Below are positions 6,149 to 10,071 of a stretch of DNA of 10,071 nt, piece by piece (the first letter of the stretch is position 1; the number at the start of each line of letters is the position of its first letter). The notes under the pieces were generated by a model. The model was not told where the DNA came from, searched no databases, and worked only from the letters and a program-made list of their open reading frames with translations. Position numbers and translations under genes: made by a program. Source of the stretch: JBNJEL01 sp051745835 (lineage in GTDB: Bacteria > Bacillota > Halanaerobiia > Halobacteroidales > Acetohalobiaceae); contig JBNJEL010000072.1 of NCBI GenBank assembly GCA_051745835.1, positions 1-10,071 on the forward strand, written 5' to 3'.

Positions 6149-8515
6149 ATGGTAGAAGAAATTAAAGTAACTACTGCTCAGTTGAGTCAACAATGTGATT
6201 CAGCTATATTTGATTTTGAAACAACAGATGAGTTAGAGCCTATCTCTGAAGAGTTAATTGGACAGGATAGGGCTGTTAAAGCTATGGATTTGGGCTTAAG
6301 AGTAAAACAGGAAGGATATAATATATTTATTGCTGGTATCCCGGGTACAGGTAAGACAACTTATGCGAAGACTTTAGCAAATAAGAAGTCTCAGGAATTA
6401 GATACTCCTTGGGATCTATGTTATGTCTATAACTTTACTGATGCCGAAGAACCACGTGCGTTAAGGTTGCCAGTAGGTGAAGGGATCAATTTCAAGGAAG
6501 ATATGGAAGATTTAATAGCAGAATTAAAAGAAGAGATAGCTCAAGTCTTTGCAGGGGAAGAGTATAAAGTAGAGAAGAATCAAATTATGAGTAATTATCG
6601 TCAACAGTCGAACCAGATTATGGAGGAGTTTGAAAGAGAGGTTAGAGAAGAAGGTTTTGTACTGCAGAATATGGGGAATGATTTAGTACCGGTACCGATT
6701 AATGAAGATGGTGAGACTATTGAGCAGGATGAATTTCAAAAGCTACCTGAGGAGAGAAGAAATGAGCTTAGAGAGAAAAGTCAGGAGATTCAAGATGAAT
6801 TAGAACAGGTGATGCGTAAGATAAATAATCTAAAATCTAAAGCTCAACAAGAGTTAGAAGATCGTGAACAAAAGATAGCTTTATCTGTAATTAGACCTAT
6901 TATTACTCGATTAAAGGATAAGTATGAAGATTATGAGGAGGTTATAGATTACTTAGCTGAAGTGCAGTCTGATATTATAGATAATTTAGATGAATTTAAA
7001 GTTGATAACGAATCTGACTCTAGTAATTCTTTACCTAAACTATCATTTCAAAGTAATGATCAATCTTTCTTTAATCGATATCAAGTTAATTTACTGGTAA
7101 ATAATCAGGGTTTGGAAGGGGCACCAGTAATTTATGAATCTAATCCTACTTACTATAACCTCTTTGGTAAGATAGAGGGTAAAAGTCAATTAGGAACTAT
7201 CTCTACTGACTTTACTATGATTAAAGAAGGAGCTATCCATCAGGCTAATGGAGGTTATTTAATATTAAAAGCTAAGGAGTTGCTTTCTTCTCCTTTAGCT
7301 TGGCAGAAATTAAAGCGTACCTTGCTTAATCAAAAGATTGAGATAGAGAATATTAATCAGCAGTATCAAGCGATGCCAATTACTACCTTAAAGCCGGAAC
7401 CAATCCCAACAGAGGTTAAAGTAATTATGATTGGTAATCCTTTAACTTATAAATTACTATATAATTACGATGAAGACTTTAAAAAGTTATTTAAGATTAA
7501 AGCTGATTTTGATGTAGAGATGGAGCGTAATCAAGAGAATATGAAAAAGTTTGCTTCTTTTATATCATTTATCAGTCAGCGTGAACAGATTAAACACTTT
7601 ACTGTAGAAGCAGTGGGGCGAATAGTTGAATATAGTAGTCGATTAACTAATAGCAAGAGTAAGTTATCGACTCGATTCAATGAGATTTTAGAATTGTTAT
7701 TTGAGGCTAATGCTTGGACGGATCAAAGTCAGGAATATGTTGAGTTAGAAGATGTTAATCGAGCAATTACTGAAAAAGAGTATCGTTTGAATCTGTCAGA
7801 AGAGAAGATTCAAGATATGATTAAGAAAGGACATATTTTAGTTGATGTAACTGGAAAGAAAATAGGTCAAATTAATGGTTTATCAGTTTATCAGACGGGT
7901 GAATATTCATTTGGTCGTCCAATGAGAATTACAGCTCGAACTTTTTTAGGTCAACAGGGAGTAGTTAATATTGAACGTGAAGTAGAGATGAGTGGTAAAA
8001 TTCATGATAAAGGAGTTATGATTTTAGAAGGATATTTAGGTGGTAAGTATGCTAGTGATATTCCATTGAGTTTATCAGCTTCTTTAACATTTGAACAGAA
8101 TTATGGTGGAATTGATGGTGATAGTGCCTCGTGTGCGGAGTTAATTGCTCTTTTATCATCTATTGCTGAATTACCTGTGAGACAGGATTTAGCAATTACT
8201 GGTTCGATGAATCAAAGAGGTATAATTCAGCCTATTGGTGGAGTAAATGATAAAATCGAAGGTTTCTATAAGATATGTCAGATAAAAGGTTTAACAGGTA
8301 GCCAAGGTGTAATTATTCCTCAGCAGAATTTAGATAATTTGATGTTAAAAAGAGATATTAAAAGTGCAGTAAAAGAAGGTGATTTCAATATCTATGCAGT
8401 TAATTCTGTTGATCAGGCTATTGAAGTAATGATGAATCGATCAGTTAGAGAGATTCACCAGATGGTACAAGATAAATTGGAGAAGTTAGCTAATCAGTCT
8501 GCTAACTTTACATAA
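6149..8515 (+). CDS. Lon-family ATP-dependent serine protease (LonB-like, AAA_32 type)
   Basis: Cytoplasmic AAA+ protease of 788 residues. It lacks the N-terminal substrate domain of classical Lon and starts almost directly with the ATPase module. Order: the leader segment EELIGQDRAVKAMDLGL (about 34-50), Walker A GIPGTGKTT at residues 63-71, a long charged coiled-coil insertion (about 110-290), the second part of the ATPase around NGGYLIL (367-373) and VIMIGNPLTYKLL, the helical lid (about 460-560), and the Lon proteolytic domain (about 575-780). The Ser-Lys dyad is intact: Ser659 in DGDSAS and Lys702 in GGVNDKIEG. The Walker B acidic residues are not obvious: KAKEL follows GGYLIL. The ATG has GAGGAGAG (6136-6143). 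It is flanked by terminators on both sides and so is monocistronic. This family is common in Firmicutes beside a classical LonA and its substrates are mostly unknown; a role in damaged-protein turnover is inference. Confidence 0.93.
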   Translation: MVEEIKVTTAQLSQQCDSAIFDFETTDELEPISEELIGQDRAVKAMDLGLRVKQEGYNIFIAGIPGTGKTTYAKTLANKKSQELDTPWDLCYVYNFTDAEEPRALRLPVGEGINFKEDMEDLIAELKEEIAQVFAGEEYKVEKNQIMSNYRQQSNQIMEEFEREVREEGFVLQNMGNDLVPVPINEDGETIEQDEFQKLPEERRNELREKSQEIQDELEQVMRKINNLKSKAQQELEDREQKIALSVIRPIITRLKDKYEDYEEVIDYLAEVQSDIIDNLDEFKVDNESDSSNSLPKLSFQSNDQSFFNRYQVNLLVNNQGLEGAPVIYESNPTYYNLFGKIEGKSQLGTISTDFTMIKEGAIHQANGGYLILKAKELLSSPLAWQKLKRTLLNQKIEIENINQQYQAMPITTLKPEPIPTEVKVIMIGNPLTYKLLYNYDEDFKKLFKIKADFDVEMERNQENMKKFASFISFISQREQIKHFTVEAVGRIVEYSSRLTNSKSKLSTRFNEILELLFEANAWTDQSQEYVELEDVNRAITEKEYRLNLSEEKIQDMIKKGHILVDVTGKKIGQINGLSVYQTGEYSFGRPMRITARTFLGQQGVVNIEREVEMSGKIHDKGVMILEGYLGGKYASDIPLSLSASLTFEQNYGGIDGDSASCAELIALLSSIAELPVRQDLAITGSMNQRGIIQPIGGVNDKIEGFYKICQIKGLTGSQGVIIPQQNLDNLMLKRDIKSAVKEGDFNIYAVNSVDQAIEVMMNRSVREIHQMVQDKLEKLANQSANFT

Positions 8516-8534
8516 TCTAACCAATAAGTTTAAT

Positions 8535-8563
8535 AAGCCTTCGATAACCGGAGGCTTTATTTT
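8535..8563 (+). terminator. Intrinsic terminator of the Lon-like gene
   Basis: 9-bp stem (AAGCCTTCG, 8535-8543, with CGGAGGCTT, 8549-8557, one U-G pair), loop ATAAC, then TATTTTAA. It lies 20 bases after the stop codon. Confidence 0.85.
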
Positions 8564-8788
8564 AATGTGATTATTTTATTATATTAAAATGTGATTTAAT
8601 TTTAAAATTGATATTAATTTAGATTTTAAATATTTGCTACAAATTTGGGATAATGTCTTTTATTTTATTAAATTTATTGTTATAATAATAGAAGTTGCGT
8701 AAAATGAAATTATATAATTTATTATTTTTTTGTGAAGATTATTAAAGTTTAATTTTTATTGAAGATTGCAGGAGAAATTTAAGTTATA
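8564..8788. other. AT-rich gap before arcC, upstream part
   Basis: Extremely AT-rich stretch with no credible reading frame on either strand and no RNA gene I recognise. It holds one extended -10-like element, TGTTATAAT (8678-8686), with only a poor -35 (TTTTAT, 8658-8663), and several A/T tracts that could bend DNA or act as an UP-element-like region. It may be an upstream control region for arcC. Confidence 0.5.
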
Positions 8789-8817
8789 TTGAAATTATGT
8801 TTTGTGGTTGTTATAAT
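8789..8817 (+). promoter_or_regulatory. Promoter of arcC (extended -10)
   Basis: TTGAAA (8789-8794), a 17-base spacer, then TATAAT (8812-8817), preceded by TG at 8809-8810 to give the extended -10 TGTTATAAT. A transcription start near 8824 gives a leader of about 184 bases. The same TGTTATAAT occurs at 8678-8686 as a weaker second candidate. Confidence 0.75.
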
Positions 8818-8841
8818 TAATTTAGTTCTTGTTAGTAATTT

Positions 8842-8853
8842 AAACTTAAGTTT
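8842..8853. repeat. Perfect 12-bp palindrome downstream of the arcC promoter
   Basis: AAACTTAAGTTT reads the same on both strands and lies about 18-30 bases into the predicted transcript. A near copy of its first 11 bases, AAATTTAAGTT (8775-8785, one mismatch), sits just upstream of the -35 box. The pair brackets the promoter as operators would. The AT-rich background makes chance plausible. Confidence 0.4.
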
Positions 8854-9007
8854 TATGTTCGATTAATGTTAAATTTAATTTAAATTTAGACTAAATAATT
8901 AAATATTTTTTAATAATTAAGAAGGAGAAACTTTAATTTTATTTAATAATAAATATAGAGATATAAAAATAATCATTTATTAGTTATTTCTATTTGGAGG
9001 TGGCAGA

Positions 9008-9961
9008 ATGGGAAAAAGAATTGTTATTGCATTAGGTGGTAACGCTATAAAGCAAGCGGACGAAGAAGGAACTGCAGAAGAGCAACTAGCTAATATTCAC
9101 AATACTGCTAGTGAGATTACTGAAATTGTAAAAGAGGGACATGAAGTAGCTATTACACATGGTAATGGACCGCAAGTAGGAACATTATTAATTCAACAGG
9201 AGGCAGCTAAGGATGAAGTGCCTGCTATGCCGTTAGATGTTTGTGTTTCTGAAACTCAAGGTCAGATTGGTTTCATGATGCAGCAAGCATTAAGAGAAAA
9301 GTTAACTCAAGGCGGAATTGAAGATAAGTCAATCCTGTCAGTCGTAACTCAGGTTATCGTAGATGAGAATGACGAAGCATTTGATAATCCTGCTAAACCA
9401 GTTGGGCCTTTCTATGATGAAGATCATGCTAAGAAAATGATGGAAGAAAAGGATGAAGACTGGATTGAAGATGCAGGACGTGGCTGGAGAAAGGTAGTAC
9501 CATCTCCTAAACCACAAGGAATTGTAGAGATTGATGCTATTAAGTCATTAGTTAACTCAGGTGCTGTTGTAGTAGCTTCTGGTGGTGGAGGAATTCCAGT
9601 AGTAGAAGAAGAGCCAGGCTGTTATAAAGGTGTAGAAGCTGTAATTGATAAAGATAGAGCTGGAGAACAGATGGCTGAAGAGTTAGATGCAGATATTTTA
9701 ATGGTATTAACTGAAGTGCCAAATGCTATGCTTCACTTTGGTACTCCAGAACAGAAAGAATTAAATGTAGTTGAAGTTTCTGAAATGAAAGGTTATTTAG
9801 AAGAAGGTCACTTTGGTGCTGGAAGTATGGGACCTAAGGTTGCTTCTGCTATTCAATTTGTAGAGAATGGTGGAGAAAAAGCAATTATTACTTCTTTAGA
9901 TAACGGTTTAGATTCTTTAACTAAGGATAAAGGGACAATCGTAGTTCCAGATAGCAACTAA
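9008..9961 (+). CDS. arcC: Carbamate kinase
   Basis: Transfers phosphate from carbamoyl phosphate to ADP, giving ATP and carbamate (ammonia plus CO2). This is the energy-yielding last step of arginine, agmatine or ureide breakdown. At 317 residues it has the usual family length. Motifs of the amino-acid-kinase fold: ALGGNAI (residues 8-14), THGNGPQVG (50-58), ASGGGGIPV (190-198), the IDKDRAGEQMAEEL segment with Lys215, and GSMGPKV near the C-terminus. The ATG has GGAGG (8996-9000) at 7 bases. It is preceded by its own promoter and long leader, not by arginine deiminase or ornithine carbamoyltransferase genes. No T-rich terminator is visible in the 95 bases after the stop, so it is probably co-transcribed with the gene starting at 10057, which would reveal the pathway. 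The protein is acidic, in keeping with the halophile guess. Confidence 0.96.
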   Translation: MGKRIVIALGGNAIKQADEEGTAEEQLANIHNTASEITEIVKEGHEVAITHGNGPQVGTLLIQQEAAKDEVPAMPLDVCVSETQGQIGFMMQQALREKLTQGGIEDKSILSVVTQVIVDENDEAFDNPAKPVGPFYDEDHAKKMMEEKDEDWIEDAGRGWRKVVPSPKPQGIVEIDAIKSLVNSGAVVVASGGGGIPVVEEEPGCYKGVEAVIDKDRAGEQMAEELDADILMVLTEVPNAMLHFGTPEQKELNVVEVSEMKGYLEEGHFGAGSMGPKVASAIQFVENGGEKAIITSLDNGLDSLTKDKGTIVVPDSN

Positions 9962-10056
9962 TTATTTAGATAAATGAGGGGAAGCAATTTTAAAATAGGT
10001 AACAAAGTGTGTTTTAATTAATATAAAACCTATAAGCTAAGGGGAGTGGAAAATTA

Positions 10057-10071
10057 ATGATTGATTTAACT
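10057..10071 (+). CDS. Start of a further gene, product unknown
   Basis: An ATG preceded by AAGGGGAG (10039-10046) at 10 bases opens a frame reading MIDLT before the window ends. It lies 95 bases after arcC on the same strand, probably in the same operon. Five residues are too few to name it; an enzyme of carbamoyl-phosphate-yielding catabolism would be a reasonable expectation from context only. The gap before it holds a weak 6-bp inverted repeat (ATAGGT 9995-10000, ACCTAT 10028-10033). Confidence 0.6.

Noticed and set aside
8921..8950. GAAGGAG ribosome-binding-like site before arcC
   Set aside because: No ATG, GTG or TTG start at suitable distance opens a usable frame; arcC has its own GGAGG at 8996-9000.
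9974..10021. Short frame starting MRGSNFKIG between arcC and the next gene
   Set aside because: It has no ribosome-binding site and only 15 codons; it looks like chance.

Overview
The window is AT-rich DNA from a low-GC anaerobe-type Firmicute. Strong Shine-Dalgarno sites, GTG and ATG starts and intrinsic terminators fit this. My best guess is a halophilic member of the Halanaerobiales (Halobacteroides/Orenia/Acetohalobium type). That is an inference from the base composition, the acidic proteins and a beta-lysine osmolyte gene pair, and it was not checked by any search.

Layout. (1) 1-1885: the 3' part of a cysteine desulfurase gene followed by thiI. This is a sulfur-transfer pair for tRNA 4-thiouridine and possibly thiamine. 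It ends at a hairpin shared with a convergent small gene. (2) 1920-2144, minus strand: a 74-residue DUF1540-type cysteine protein. (3) 2269-4712: a near-consensus promoter, a leader of about 218 nt, then kamA/ablA (lysine 2,3-aminomutase) and ablB (beta-lysine N-acetyltransferase), closed by a strong terminator. Together the two enzymes would convert L-lysine to N-epsilon-acetyl-beta-lysine, a compatible solute. (4) 4794-6028: a cyclic-di-GMP-I (GEMM-I) riboswitch, a 15-codon reading frame directly after the aptamer, and a membrane-anchored M23 (LytM-type) peptidoglycan hydrolase, closed by a terminator. (5) 6063-8563: a Lon-family ATP-dependent protease of the AAA_32/LonB-like type, with its own terminator. 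(6) 8564-9961: a long AT-rich regulatory gap with an extended -10 promoter and a palindrome, then arcC (carbamate kinase). A further gene starts at 10057 and runs off the window.

Each unit looks separately transcribed, so this is ordinary chromosomal backbone with no mobile element, CRISPR array or phage gene. The most interesting part is the riboswitch region at 4794-4965. There the aptamer leads straight into the ribosome-binding site of an unreported-looking 15-codon leader frame, which itself contains a long hairpin, ahead of the cell-wall hydrolase gene.
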